NCBI GenBank assembly: GCA_027596195.1
Contig: JADGJG010000019.1
Coordinates: 24,118 to 88,117, forward strand
Source of the DNA: Podochytrium sp. JEL0797
Lineage: Eukaryota; Chytridiomycota; Chytridiomycetes; Chytridiales; Chytriomycetaceae
Direction of reading: 5' to 3'
DNA: 64,000 nucleotides
Of the stretch, positions 53,601 through 63,494 are shown in pieces. The position numbers were made by a program, and so were the translations under genes. The notes below the pieces were generated by a model. That model did not search any database. It was not told the DNA's origin and saw only the letters and a program-made list of their open reading frames with translations. Positions within the stretch are counted from its first letter, which is position 1. Each line of letters begins with the position of its first letter.

Positions 53601-55018
53601 AAAGTGTGTCCCATTTACTCGACCCTTCCGACCGAAAAGCAAGCCGAGATTTTCGAACCGGCACCCCCGGGCGTTCGCAAAGTCGTGTTGGCTACGAATA
53701 TCGCGGAAACGAGTTTAACGATTGATGGGATTGTGTATGTGATTGATCCTGGGTTTTGTAAGCAGAAGAGTTTTAACCCAAAGACGGGGATGGAGAGTTT
53801 GGTTGTTGTTCCGGTGAGTTTTTTTGTTTGTTTCAGTTGCGTTGGTCTCCCGTCTGACAGTTTTTTTGCATACAACAAGGCATCTCGAGCAGCCGCGAAC
53901 CAACGCAAAGGACGTGCGGGACGCGTCCAACCCGGCAAATGTTTCCGTCTCTACACCTCTTGGGCTTTCCAAAACGAACTCGACGAAAGCACGATCCCGG
54001 AAATCCAACGAACGAATCTCGGAAATGTCGTATTGTTGTTGAAGTCACTTGGAATCAATGATTTGTTGAACTTTGATTTCATGGATGCGCCGCCTGTGGA
54101 GACGTTGAAGAAGGCGTTGGAGCAGTTGTGTGAGTTTGGCTTTTTGTTTTGGGGTTGTTGGAGGGGGAACTGAACGCGACTCTTTTTCCTAGACGCACTC
54201 GGTGCGCTCAACGCAAAAGGAGAACTCACCAAACTCGGACGCCGTATGGCCGAATTCCCCACGGACCCCATGTTCAGCAAATCCCTCATTGCCGCCGAAC
54301 AATACCAATGCACCGAGGAAATCGTGTCCATCATTGCCATGCTGTCCACGGGCAATGCGATTTTCTATAAACCAAAGAGCGAGGCGATCCAAGCGGAGCA
54401 AGCGCGGAAAAACTTTTTTAGGCCGGGTGGAGATCATGTTACTTTGCTGGCGATTTGGAATGCTGTGAGTTTTGAGTGGGTGTTTTTTCTTGCATGGGGT
54501 TGGTATTTACTTTGGTTTCACAGTGGGTTGAAACGAATTACTCTATCCCTTGGTGTCGCGAAAACTACATCCAACACCGGTCCATGAACCGCGCCCGTGA
54601 CGTTCGCGATCAACTCATTTCACTCATGGAACGCACGGAAGTCCCACTCCTCACGAACCCGGACGCGGGCAACACGGTTCCCATCCGGAAAGCCATCACT
54701 GCCGGGTTCTTTTACAACACGGCGCGACTGCAACGCAGTGGCGATAGTTACCGGACGATTAAGCATAACCAAACTGTTATGATACATCCGGGTAGTTCGC
54801 TTTATGTGGGGCCGAATAGTGAGAAGGAATATTGTCGGTGGGTGTTGTATCATGAGCTGGTGTTTACGACGAGGGAGTTTATGCGGCAGGTTAGTGAGAT
54901 TCAGAGTGAATGGTTGTTGGAGGTTGCGCCGCATTATTATAAGGCGGGGGAGTTGGAAGATGAAGGGAGTAAGAAGATGCCGAGAGGGGTGGGGAAGGCG
55001 GCGATTGTGCCTGTATGA
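50617..55018 (+). CDS. DEAH-box spliceosomal RNA helicase Prp2/DHX16-like
   Basis: Twelve exons: 50617..50643, 50702..51110, 51176..51294, 51343..51642, 52206..52340, 52410..52569, 52675..53174, 53253..53435, 53523..53813, 53880..54129, 54193..54464 and 54524..55018. They give 1,046 residues, about the size of human DHX16. The tiny first exon (MDTTQLRTW) continues as [20 protein letters not shown], the family N-terminus. Helicase motifs in order: [16 protein letters not shown], Ia [56 protein letters not shown] and [15 protein letters not shown]. The HA2/OB region ends [20 protein letters not shown] and VVLYHEL-like [14 protein letters not shown]. Prp2/DHX16 remodels the spliceosome before the first catalytic step. 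Intron 4 (563 nt) is far longer than the others. Confidence 0.92.
51643..52205. other. Unusually long intron 4 of the DHX16-like gene, GC-rich imperfect repeats
   Basis: Every other intron I modelled in the window is about 40-100 nt; this one is 563 nt. Its first third is G-rich with imperfect repeats of the form GAGCGNAGCGAGGCGG (for example at 51690-51720, 51745-51765 and 51785-51805). I see no open coding exon in it. It may hold an inserted element. Confidence 0.6.
53195..53210. repeat. Poly-G tract in DHX16 intron 7
   Basis: Sixteen consecutive G preceded by a T-run within the intron 53175..53252. Confidence 0.95.
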
Positions 55019-55139
55019 CGGCTTTTGAGTACACACGCGAGCGGATTTTTGTTTATTCTTTATGCGGGGAAATGCGAAATATAACTGTTTACTGAATTTG
55101 TTTTTGAGAGAGAGGTTGGGTGGGTGGAAGGCGCGTGTT

Positions 55140-57078
55140 TTATTTGCGCGGTTGGGGTTGTGGGTTGCGTTTCCAGATTTCTGGGTGATTTTGCATGAAT
55201 TCGATTGCGTAGTCGTCGGCTCCGGCGAGGAGGAACGGGTGTTGGTGGAATTTGAGTTGTGCTCCTGTGGTTGTATTTGGGTGCCGGTTTAGTATATGAG
55301 GAAAACTCAACTCGATCACTCACCAAGGAAAAAGTCTCCCGCTTCATAAAACGTGTCTCCATCGGGTCTCTTGATTCTCGCCTTTTCCAAAAACTTTCCA
55401 CCCACAATCCCTGAGTTCCTCTGATGAGGCTCAAACACGGAAACAGACCCATCCACTGGATACATTGAAATCACAAACTTGCGGTCCGCATCCACCTGTT
55501 TCGTGGTCTGCAACACGCCCAAAAACCGCAAACAGATTCCATCGTGTTCCATCATTTTGTGGTCCGTCTTGGTGTTGCTCTTCTCGTTGGCACCCAGCAT
55601 GGGTTGCACGACGCGTTCTTTTGGAGCGACGTACTCTTCCAACGGTTCGTCTTCGTAATCTTCGAGTCGGACTGGATCGAATACTTCGAGTCCGTATTTC
55701 TCACGGTAAAATGATTTTGTGAATTCGTCACAGTCGCAGATGACCATGGGTCTTCCGTAAAAGTGGAGCACGGAACCAATGGTTAAATCGCGGTCACTGA
55801 AATACGCGTCGGGGTCATCACTCGTTTGTCCGTATAGGAACCGGGCGCGTCGTTTCGGGAGTCGGCTCCTTCGCAGGAACAGCGTGTTGCGTTCTCGACC
55901 CGAATTGGCGGGAATACTTTCCCGGATTTCGACTGTATCGTCCGAGAGGTAGTAATGAACGACCATGTGTCGTGCGTCGCCGAATACGCTGTTGGTGTCG
56001 TCCCAGATGCAGTAGAATCGGAGCACGCGGCGGTCGTTTTCGAGGAACTGTTTTAAGGAGACTTTGGGGGCGCAGGGGCGGGTTGCTTTCATGCGGGAGT
56101 TGAGTTCGGCGCGGTGGGTTTGGTAGGGGTCTTCGGGGAAGATGCCGTTGGGGGGGACTTTGATTTTGAGGGTGGCGAGGAATTGCTGGGTTTTTTTACA
56201 TGAGTTTGGTGGGGGGGAAGTTGTTTCAGTGACTTACCCGAGTGAACTCATCACATCCAACGATTTTGAATGTCTTGGAGTACAAGGTGACTTCTTGGTC
56301 CACGTTCAAATCTGTGACTGTAAAGTGTTGGCCGTTCGATTCCTCCTTCTTTTGGATTCTGTGCCTGCGAATCAGGGTGCCTAATGCGAAACGCCTTTAG
56401 TTTTACGCAATGCGCTTTTAAAAAACCCCGCAGATAATTGAATCACCTTGAGGGATTCCACTGTTTGGAAACTTTGGTTCGCTCACGTGGATAGTGTCGT
56501 CTTCGAGGTAAAAGTAAATGTTGCATCTTCTCACTCTGTACTGCTCTTCTCTCTTTTCGTGAACTGCTTCTTGGAAGTACGCGTAGAACCGCAACACCTA
56601 GTTGTATTTATTTGTTTAGCGAACGCGTGTGTGCCTGATGCTGTTGATGTTGACAGAACCTTGCGATCGAACGCGACCCACGCTGGAACTCCATCGCCGA
56701 GATCGTTGCTTTGCGGATACACGTCCACAGAGGTGTGGATCTTCAATTCGTCTTGTCCGGAAAGTGGAATTCCGCCTGAATCGAACGCGTGAGCTGAAAT
56801 GGATGTGTGCGAAAGGAGTAAGACTTACCGATCCCTGGGCTTTCTCCCTTGAACATGGATACAGTGTTTTTGTAGTCGAAAGCGTGGGATTTGCGGTGGT
56901 TCGGAAGATTCTGGTGGAGGGGGTCAAGCCGTGTTTCGACGGAGAAGGCAACTTCAAGCGGGATCGGTCTTACCATTTTATCCAGGCTGAAAGTGTGGCC
57001 TACAAGAAAGGGTAGCTTCTGCTGGAGATTATCCAGAGCTGGGATGTCTGCCGCTATAACGCGTTGGCGGCTTTGCAT
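55140..57078 (-). CDS. EFHC1/Rib72-like three-DM10-domain axonemal protein
   Basis: Six exons: 57078..56829, 56775..56660, 56597..56447, 56380..56238, 56185..55324 and 55264..55140. They give 548 residues. Three DM10 domains are visible. The first has [38 protein letters not shown] and [16 protein letters not shown]. The second has [40 protein letters not shown] and [17 protein letters not shown]. The third has [33 protein letters not shown] and [18 protein letters not shown]. The N-terminal [10 protein letters not shown] and SPGIGGIPL match the family lead-in. EFHC1/Rib72 proteins are microtubule inner proteins of ciliary doublets, so this is strong evidence for a flagellated life stage. The EF-hand seen at the C-terminus of animal EFHC1 is absent. 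The first aquaporin of the array starts about 160 nt away on the other strand. Confidence 0.92.
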
Positions 57079-57238
57079 ATTCTTTACGTGACAATTCGCG
57101 TCGAGAAAAAAAAGAGTGCAGCGACAAGTCCAGGCCGATTAAATGGCATGGGTTGACAGACTCAAGCGGGATGAAAATCGAACCTTGCCTTTCCCCGATT
57201 CCTGGGCATTCCGACAAAAAAAACCTCATCCTAGACCA

Positions 57239-58311
57239 ATGACCAAGCAGCACTCGTTTGCTGGCAAGCTTGCCATTCAGTCCTTTGCCGAATTCATTGG
57301 TGAGTTGGGTCACTCGCAACCGGTATGTGTTGCTTATGCGCACCTGTCCAACAGGGACCTTTCTCTTCCTGTTCCTTTCTTTTGCCGGCGTGCAGTCCGC
57401 TCTGAGAACCAACACGCCCGATGCACTCGCTCAAAACGCAACCTTGGCGTTCGTTGAGATTGCCCTCTGCTTCGGATGTGAGTGTGATCAAACAAGAGGA
57501 GATCCATGGAGATGTATTGAGTTTTGATCGCAACCTCTGCAGTTGGCCTCACAACCGCCGTCTTCTTCGCCTACAGAATCTCGGGTGGTGCTCTCAACCC
57601 AGCCGTCAACTTTGGCTTGTTTGTCGCTGGAATCATGTAAATACACTATCACCCGTTGCCGAAATTGAGTGCCACTGGGGTGTGTCTCATTCCACAAAAC
57701 ACATTACACAGGGACATTCCCACTCTGACTGCATTCACAATTGCTCAATTGGCTGGCGCTTCTGCCGCCTGTGCCACTGTTTCCTTTGCGTTCCCGGGTG
57801 ACTTTCAAGGCGCCAACGCGCTTTTGGTCGGAGTTTCGTACGAGCAAGGTTTCGTCATTGAGGCGGTTCTGACTGCAGGCTTGGTCTTGACGGTTCTGTT
57901 CCTTGCTGTCGAAAAATCAAAGATTACATTCGCCGCCCCCTTCATGATTGGTCTCTACGGTGCGTTTTTTAATATTCGGGGTTGATTCTCGGCAGATTCT
58001 TGAAATGAAAACACACAGTCTTTATCGCCCATGTCATCTCGATTCCTTACACCAACACGTCCATCAACCCCGCCAGAACGTTTGGGGCTTCCGTCATCAC
58101 CGGGTCGTGGGATCAGCATGAGTTGTTTTGGTTGGCCCCATTGGCGGGTGCTGGAGCTGCTGGAATTGTTTACAGAGTTTTCAAGGCTCTTGATTACGAG
58201 ACTGTGAATCCCGGTCAGGATTCGGATGGAACTGAGATGATTGAGGAGATTGACGTGTTCACCGAGACGGTTGAGGGAGTGGTTGGAGAGGGAAAGTTCA
58301 AGGAAGAGTGA
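57239..58311 (+). CDS. Aquaporin (MIP family), founding/diverged member of the array
   Basis: Five exons, 57239..57299, 57355..57477, 57543..57636, 57712..57959 and 58019..58311, give 272 residues. Both pore motifs are present: NPAVN in [16 protein letters not shown] and NPART in TSINPARTFGASVI. Six membrane segments and two half-helices fit a standard MIP. It has one intron more than its neighbours (57637..57711, after VAGI) and the most divergent sequence (loop FPGDFQGANALLVG, C-terminus with DVFTETVEGV). The residue after the second NPAR is Thr, not the Asp usual in glycerol channels, so water transport is more likely; this is a family rule. An ATG at 57143 would add an unconserved extension and is rejected. 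Confidence 0.9.
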
Positions 58312-58584
58312 GCTCCTTGCCTTAATGTGTGTGGAAAATCAGAGCGCCTCATTAAAATAATTGACTGAACTCGAGTTTGACTGGAGGTTGAGAAGACACA
58401 CTTTTAAATGAATGATTCCTGGGAAGGAGAAGGATTTTCAGCCTAGTTTTTGATAGGGGATTCGAAAAGCTCGTGATGAATGAATTTGCGGGGTACTTGT
58501 GTCTGCGCCGAAAAAGTATTAAATTGAGCGGGGGGAACGCCCAGCAACCTCAACACAAATTGACCAAAAATAAATCAACAACAT

Positions 58585-59536
58585 ATGCAAGAGCGCAACA
58601 AGATTGTGAAGCTTGGACTGCAGTCCTTCACTGAATTTCTCGGTCCGTCACAATCACCAGCTCTCGTTTGATGCTAACGCTTTGATTCAGGAATGTTCAT
58701 CTTCATCTTCCTTGCCTTGGGAGGAGTTCAGTCGGCTTTGTTTACCAATTCTGCATCCGAATTGTCTGCTGATCCCAGCTTGGCGTATTTGCAAGTCGCT
58801 CTCTGTTTCGGATGTGAGTATTCTTTCATCTCCACTCACGCTCTCTCAATCTGACTCAAATAAGTTGGTCTTGCCACTGGTATCTTCTTCGCGTACAGAA
58901 TCTCGGGTGGAGCTCTGAACCCGGCCGTCAACTTCGGACTCTTGGTCGCGGGCGTAATGGACCCATTGACATTCCTCGCGTACACTCTTTCCCAAATGGC
59001 TGGCTCTACGCTTGCGTGTGCTCTCGTTTCAATCATCTTCCCTGGTGCTCAAAACCATTTCTATGGTGCCAATCAAGTCTTCACTGGAGTCAGCATCGCT
59101 CAGGCCTTCTTTATGGAGTTGATTTTGACGATGGGTCTTGTTTTGACGGTCTTGTTCCTTGCTGTTGAGAAGAGCAAGGTGACGTTCTTTGCGCCCATGC
59201 AGATTGGAGTTTATGGTACGTGCCAACCATTCCATCGCAACCCTTCCACCGCACTAAAATCTTCCTTGAACAGTCTTTGTCTGCCACATCATCTCGATTC
59301 CTTACACAAACACTTCCATCAACCCCGCCCGCTCTTTCGGTGCTGCCGTGGTTTCTGGCATCTGGACGCATCATTGGCTCTTCTGGATCGCGCCATTGTG
59401 TGGTGGCGCCGTTGCTGGCGGCATCCACAGATTCTACAAGGCGATTGACTTTGAGACGTTGAACCCGGGACAGGATGCGGATCATGTTGAGATTATTGAT
59501 ATTATGGAAAAGGGGGAACAGTTTGAGACTGTGTGA
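58585..59536 (+). CDS. Aquaporin, subtype A
   Basis: Four exons, 58585..58642, 58691..58813, 58865..59215 and 59274..59536, give 264 residues. The start [20 protein letters not shown] is followed by helix 1 ([17 protein letters not shown]), NPAVNFGLL and [11 protein letters not shown], and ends in [15 protein letters not shown] shared by the array. The first intron falls right after EFL-G, a position seen in the copy at 61354 but not in the B subtype. The second intron uses a TAAG acceptor. NPARS suggests an orthodox water channel. It pairs closely with 61354..62340 (same loop [12 protein letters not shown] and [15 protein letters not shown]). Confidence 0.92.
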
Positions 59537-59787
59537 AACAATGTGAAGTATTGTTGTCGTCGCGTGGATTTCTAATTTTTGACTTTGATGCCGTTCGAGA
59601 GTTTGTTTTGTATAGTTTTATCCCCAAATTTTAAAACAAAGTATGTATACGTTTTTTTGTTTTGGCGGCACAATAAAAGCCTTTTCCAATTCATATCTTT
59701 TTATTCCCTTATTTTGTAAAAAAAATACTGATTCGTTTGCTTCGTCTCGGCGAGACGTTATCATTGTCCAAAAGTGGTGGTAAAAAT

Positions 59788-59808
59788 CATGTCCGAACCA
59801 GGTTCGAA
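59788..59808. promoter_or_regulatory. Palindromic element shared with 61123..61143
   Basis: CATGTCCGAACCAGGTTCGAA; its core CGAACC-A-GGTTCG is a perfect inverted repeat. It lies about 280 nt upstream of the B1 aquaporin and recurs with one change upstream of A2. It also resembles a pol III B box (GGTTCGAA), but no tRNA can be folded around it. Confidence 0.35.
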
Positions 59809-60010
59809 CCTTCCACCGTTTTTTTACCACTTCCACGAGAGAGGAAATGCTTGAATGTTTTTGTGGATTTTTCAGCTCTGTTCGTCCGCTGAGAAAGAAT
59901 AACTAAAATTATCCATACCCAACAGTGATTAAAAATGCCCAGTTTCTTACAAATATTAGATAAATTTCCTGGAATTACGAGCGCCCTGCGCGTGCTCTGC
60001 GCGGGGAAAA

Positions 60011-60020
60011 GTATATAAAC
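60011..60020 (+). promoter_or_regulatory. TATA box of aquaporin B1
   Basis: GTATATAAAC about 50 nt upstream of the ATG at 60070, the same spacing as in the other array members. Confidence 0.6.
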
Positions 60021-60069
60021 GGGACAGGTTCAGCTTCTGATAGCATTCCAAAAAAACGAACTCCAAAAC

Positions 60070-60999
60070 ATGGTCAGCGGCAAATACACTAATAAGCTCG
60101 CGGTTCAGTCGGCCGCCGAATTCCTCGGCATGTTCTTCTTCATTTTCATGTCCCTTGGTGCCGTCCAGTCAGCCTTCCGGTCCAACGACCCTGCTGCAAT
60201 CGCCGCGAACCCATCCTTGGCCTATCTCCAAATCGCAATGTCCTTTGGATGTGAGTATTTTCATTTCATTACACAAAAAGATATTTGAGTTCTAACCGCT
60301 GTTATTCTTGCAGTTTCCTTGGCATGCTCCGTCTTCTTGACGTACAGGATCTCTGGAGGAGCCTTGAATCCAGCCGTCAACTTCGGACTCTTTGTGGCCG
60401 GTGTCATGGACCCCATTACCATGGCCGCGTACACCGTTGCTCAAATGGGAGGCGCTACCGTTGCCTGTGCTCTCGTGTCTGTCATTTACTCTGGAGCTCA
60501 GAGCAACTTCAACGGCACCAACAAGTTGATGGACGGTGTTTCCGTCGCCCAGGGATTCTTCTTGGAAATGATCTTGACTTGTGGATTGGTCTTGATGGTG
60601 CTGTTCCTCGCGGTTGATAAATCCAAGGTTACTTTCTATGCTCCCATGATGATTGGAGTTTATGGTACGTTGCTTTTTTGTGTTGGGTGGTGGTTGCGTG
60701 CATTTGCTTTGGATGCGCACGCTAACATTCAATTATTTGCAGTCTTCATTGCCCACATCAACGCGATCCCATATACCAACACATCCATCAACCCCGCTCG
60801 TTCTTTCGGAGCCTCTATCGTCTCTGGAGTCTGGACTGACCAATGGGTCTTTTGGGTTGCGCCACTCGCGGGAGGTGCCCTTGCCGGTCTCATTCACAGA
60901 GGATTCAAGTTCGCTGATTACGAGACTTTGAACCCGGGTCAGGATGCCGACCATGTTGAGTCTACTGATTCGCAGTCGCAGTCGCAGAGACTGGTTTAA
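60070..60999 (+). CDS. Aquaporin, subtype B
   Basis: Three exons, 60070..60250, 60314..60664 and 60743..60999, give 262 residues. It begins MVSGKYTNKLAVQSAAEFLG with helix 1 uninterrupted (no intron after EFLG, unlike subtype A), then [53 protein letters not shown] and the [15 protein letters not shown] tail ending in SQSQSQRLV. The middle exon is 351 nt in every A and B copy. Closest relative is 62604..63494. NPARS suggests a water channel. TATA box at about -50. Confidence 0.93.
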
Positions 61000-61122
61000 A
61001 ACGGTGGTTTTTTGTTTGACCTTGTTGCGTCAATAAATGTTGCCTATTTATAATAACCGACAAATTTTAATCGCTGCTAAAGGCGACGTGCTTCCTTCTA
61101 AGCCAAACTTCGGGTAAAATTG

Positions 61123-61143
61123 CATGTCCGAATCAGGTTCGAA
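61123..61143. promoter_or_regulatory. Palindromic element, second copy
   Basis: CATGTCCGAATCAGGTTCGAA, one mismatch to 59788..59808, about 210 nt upstream of the A2 ATG. A few flanking bases (GGTAAAA) are also shared. Confidence 0.35.
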
Positions 61144-61290
61144 ACTGAGGCTTTCTTTCCAACAGCTGAAATTCCCTGAAACTCCGCCTCCAGTGGATAA
61201 ATAAGAGAATTGAAACGTTCTCTCGTTTCGAATTAGGGTGCCACTGTGAAACTGAACTCTCTAACAAAATTTGAAACAGACCAAAAAAAC

Positions 61291-61300
61291 AATATAAAAG
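61291..61300 (+). promoter_or_regulatory. TATA box of aquaporin A2
   Basis: AATATAAAAG about 55 nt upstream of the ATG at 61354. Confidence 0.6.
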
Positions 61301-61353
61301 CAGTTTCCCCAAACTAGTTTCAAGTCACAATCCCGACGACCACCTTCACAGCA

Positions 61354-62340
61354 ATGCAACAAACTCGTAGCAAGGTGGCCAAGCTTGGACTTCAGTCCTT
61401 GACCGAATTCCTCGGTAACAATTCGTTTCCACTATCCGTGCCACTTCGCCCGCACTTAGCATTCAACTGAACTTTATGATCACCTTTCAGGGATGTTCAT
61501 CTTCATTTTCTTGGCTATGGGTGCAGTCCAGTCTGCCCTGTTCACCAACTCGGCGGCTGCACTGGCCGCCGATCCCAGTTTGGCATATCTTCAGATTTCG
61601 CTCTGTTTCGGATGTGAGTATTCTGGCATCTCCATTCACATGCCCTCCATCTGACTCAAACTCTTCAATTTCAGTTGGTCTTGCCACTGGTATCTTCTTC
61701 GCATACAGGATTTCTGGTGGAGCTCTGAACCCGGCAGTCAACTTCGGACTCTTGGTCGCTGGAGTGATGGACAAGCTGACATTCCTTGCGTACACCATCT
61801 CCCAAATGGCTGGAGCCACGCTTGCGTGTGCCCTCGTGTCGCTCATCTTCCCCGGCGGTCAGAACCACTTTTACGGAGCAAATGAGGTGATGGAAGGAGT
61901 TGGCATGGCACAGGCGTTCTTCATGGAGATGATTTTGACGATGGGGCTCGTTTTGACGGTCTTGTTCCTCGCTGTTGAGAAGAGCAAGGTGACGTTCTTT
62001 GCACCCATGCAGATTGGAGTTTATGGTACGTGCCCCCTCCTCCTCGTCCTCCAACGTACTCGATCTGAACTAAATAATTTCAACAGTCTTTATCTGCCAC
62101 ATCATCTCCATTCCGTACACCAACACCTCCATCAACCCCGCTCGGTCCTTCGGTGCTGCTGTGGTTTCCGGCATCTGGACAAACCACTGGATTTTCTGGA
62201 TTGCCCCGTTGTGCGGTGGAGCTTTGGCCGGTGGAATCTACAGATTTTACAAGGCGATTGAGTACGAGTCGTTGAACCCGGGACAAGATGCTGACCACGT
62301 CGAGATGATCAATGAAAAAGTTGTGTTTGTGGAGGCTTGA
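61354..62340 (+). CDS. Aquaporin, subtype A (second copy)
   Basis: Four exons, 61354..61414, 61491..61613, 61675..62025 and 62087..62340, give 262 residues. N-terminus MQQTRSKVAKLGLQSLTEFL, helix 1 [17 protein letters not shown], pore motifs NPAVNFGLL and [11 protein letters not shown], tail [15 protein letters not shown]. Exon structure is identical to 58585..59536 and the protein differs mainly in the first loop and C-terminus. The intron after EFL-G is retained. TATA box and palindromic element lie upstream. Confidence 0.93.
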
Positions 62341-62549
62341 TTCATGATTTCATTTTTTACTCCTTTTGAATTAAATTAGTGCTTAATTCTTTATATTTCG
62401 AACCTGTTTTTCAATTTAAAAAGTAGTTTTATGTTCGAAAAATAGGGTTCCCATCCGAGGGCTTTGAAACGCCCAGTATTACAAATATTAGTCAAGTTTT
62501 TTTGCAATTTTCTAAGATATGAATTCACGATTGCCAAGGAGGCAGCCAG

Positions 62550-62558
62550 TATAAAAAG
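62550..62558 (+). promoter_or_regulatory. TATA box of aquaporin B2
   Basis: TATAAAAAG about 50 nt upstream of the ATG at 62604. Confidence 0.6.
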
Positions 62559-62603
62559 GAGTGGCTTGTTCGCTTCCGAAACCCAAAAAACAACATCAAA
62601 AAA

Positions 62604-63494
62604 ATGGCCAACAGATTCACGAAGCTCGCGGTGCAGTCCGCCGCCGAATTCCTCGGCATGTTCTTCTTCATTTTCATGTCCCTTGGTGCCGTTCAGTCTG
62701 CCTTCCGGTCCAACGACCCAGCAGCAATTGCCAGGGACCCATCCTTGGCCTACCTCCAAATCGCTTTGTCCTTCGGATGTGAGTTGTTGAACAATAGAAT
62801 TTCGAGCTCTAACCTCTGTTATTCTTGCAGTTTCCTTGGCCTCCGCCATCTTCTTGGTTTACAGGATCTCTGGAGGAGCTTTGAACCCGGCTGTCAACTT
62901 CGGACTCTTTGTGGCCGGCGTCATGGACCCCATTACGATGGTCGCATACACCATTGCTCAGATGTGCGGCTCCATGACCGCCTGTGCGCTCGTGTCTGTT
63001 ATTTACTCGGGAGCTAAGGACAACTTCAACGGCACGAACCAGTTGATGGAAGGTGTTTCCATTGCTCAAGGATTCTTCATGGAGATGATCTTGACCTGTG
63101 GATTGGTCTTGATCGTGCTGTTCCTTGCGGTTGACAAATCCAAGGTTACTTTCTATGCGCCGATGATGATTGGAGTGTATGGTACGTGGCTATTTTTTTT
63201 TGCTGATTAATTTGCTTTTGACGTGCATGCTAACGATCCACCTTTCCAGTCTTTATTTGTCACATCAACGCGATCCCATATACCAACACATCCGTCAACC
63301 CCGCTCGTTCGTTTGGAGCATCTGTCGTCTCGGGCGTGTGGAGGGACCAATGGATCTTCTGGGTTGCACCGCTCATGGGTGGAGGCATCGCCGGTCTCAT
63401 TCACAGAGCATTCAAATACGCTGATTACGAGAGCTTGAACCCGGGTCAGGATGCTGACCATGTTGAGTCTGCGGATGAGAAGAGCCAGGTTTAG
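62604..63494 (+). CDS. Aquaporin, subtype B (second copy)
   Basis: Three exons, 62604..62778, 62831..63181 and 63250..63494, give 256 residues. MANRFTKLAVQSAAEFLGMF leads into the B-type helix 1, then [29 protein letters not shown] and [16 protein letters not shown], ending [15 protein letters not shown]. Exons 2 and 3 align with 60314..60999 codon for codon except at the extreme C-terminus. Intron 1 sequence near its 3' end (TTATTCTTGCAG) is shared with the B1 copy, indicating recent duplication. Confidence 0.93.

Larger units (their letters stand above)
59537..60069. other. Intergenic region between aquaporins A1 and B1
   Basis: About 530 nt, AT-rich at its start. It contains a palindrome CGAACCAGGTTCG and a TATA-like box, listed separately. 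No exon or RNA gene seen. Confidence 0.6.
61000..61353. other. Intergenic region between aquaporins B1 and A2
   Basis: About 350 nt. Contains an AATAAA signal near 61031 for B1, the second copy of the palindromic element, and the TATA box of A2. No exon seen. Confidence 0.6.

Noticed and set aside
59760..59830. tRNA-like sequence with a GGTTCGAA B-box and downstream T-run
   Set aside because: No acceptor stem, D arm or anticodon arm can be paired around it; the only stem is a short GGTGG/CCACC hairpin.
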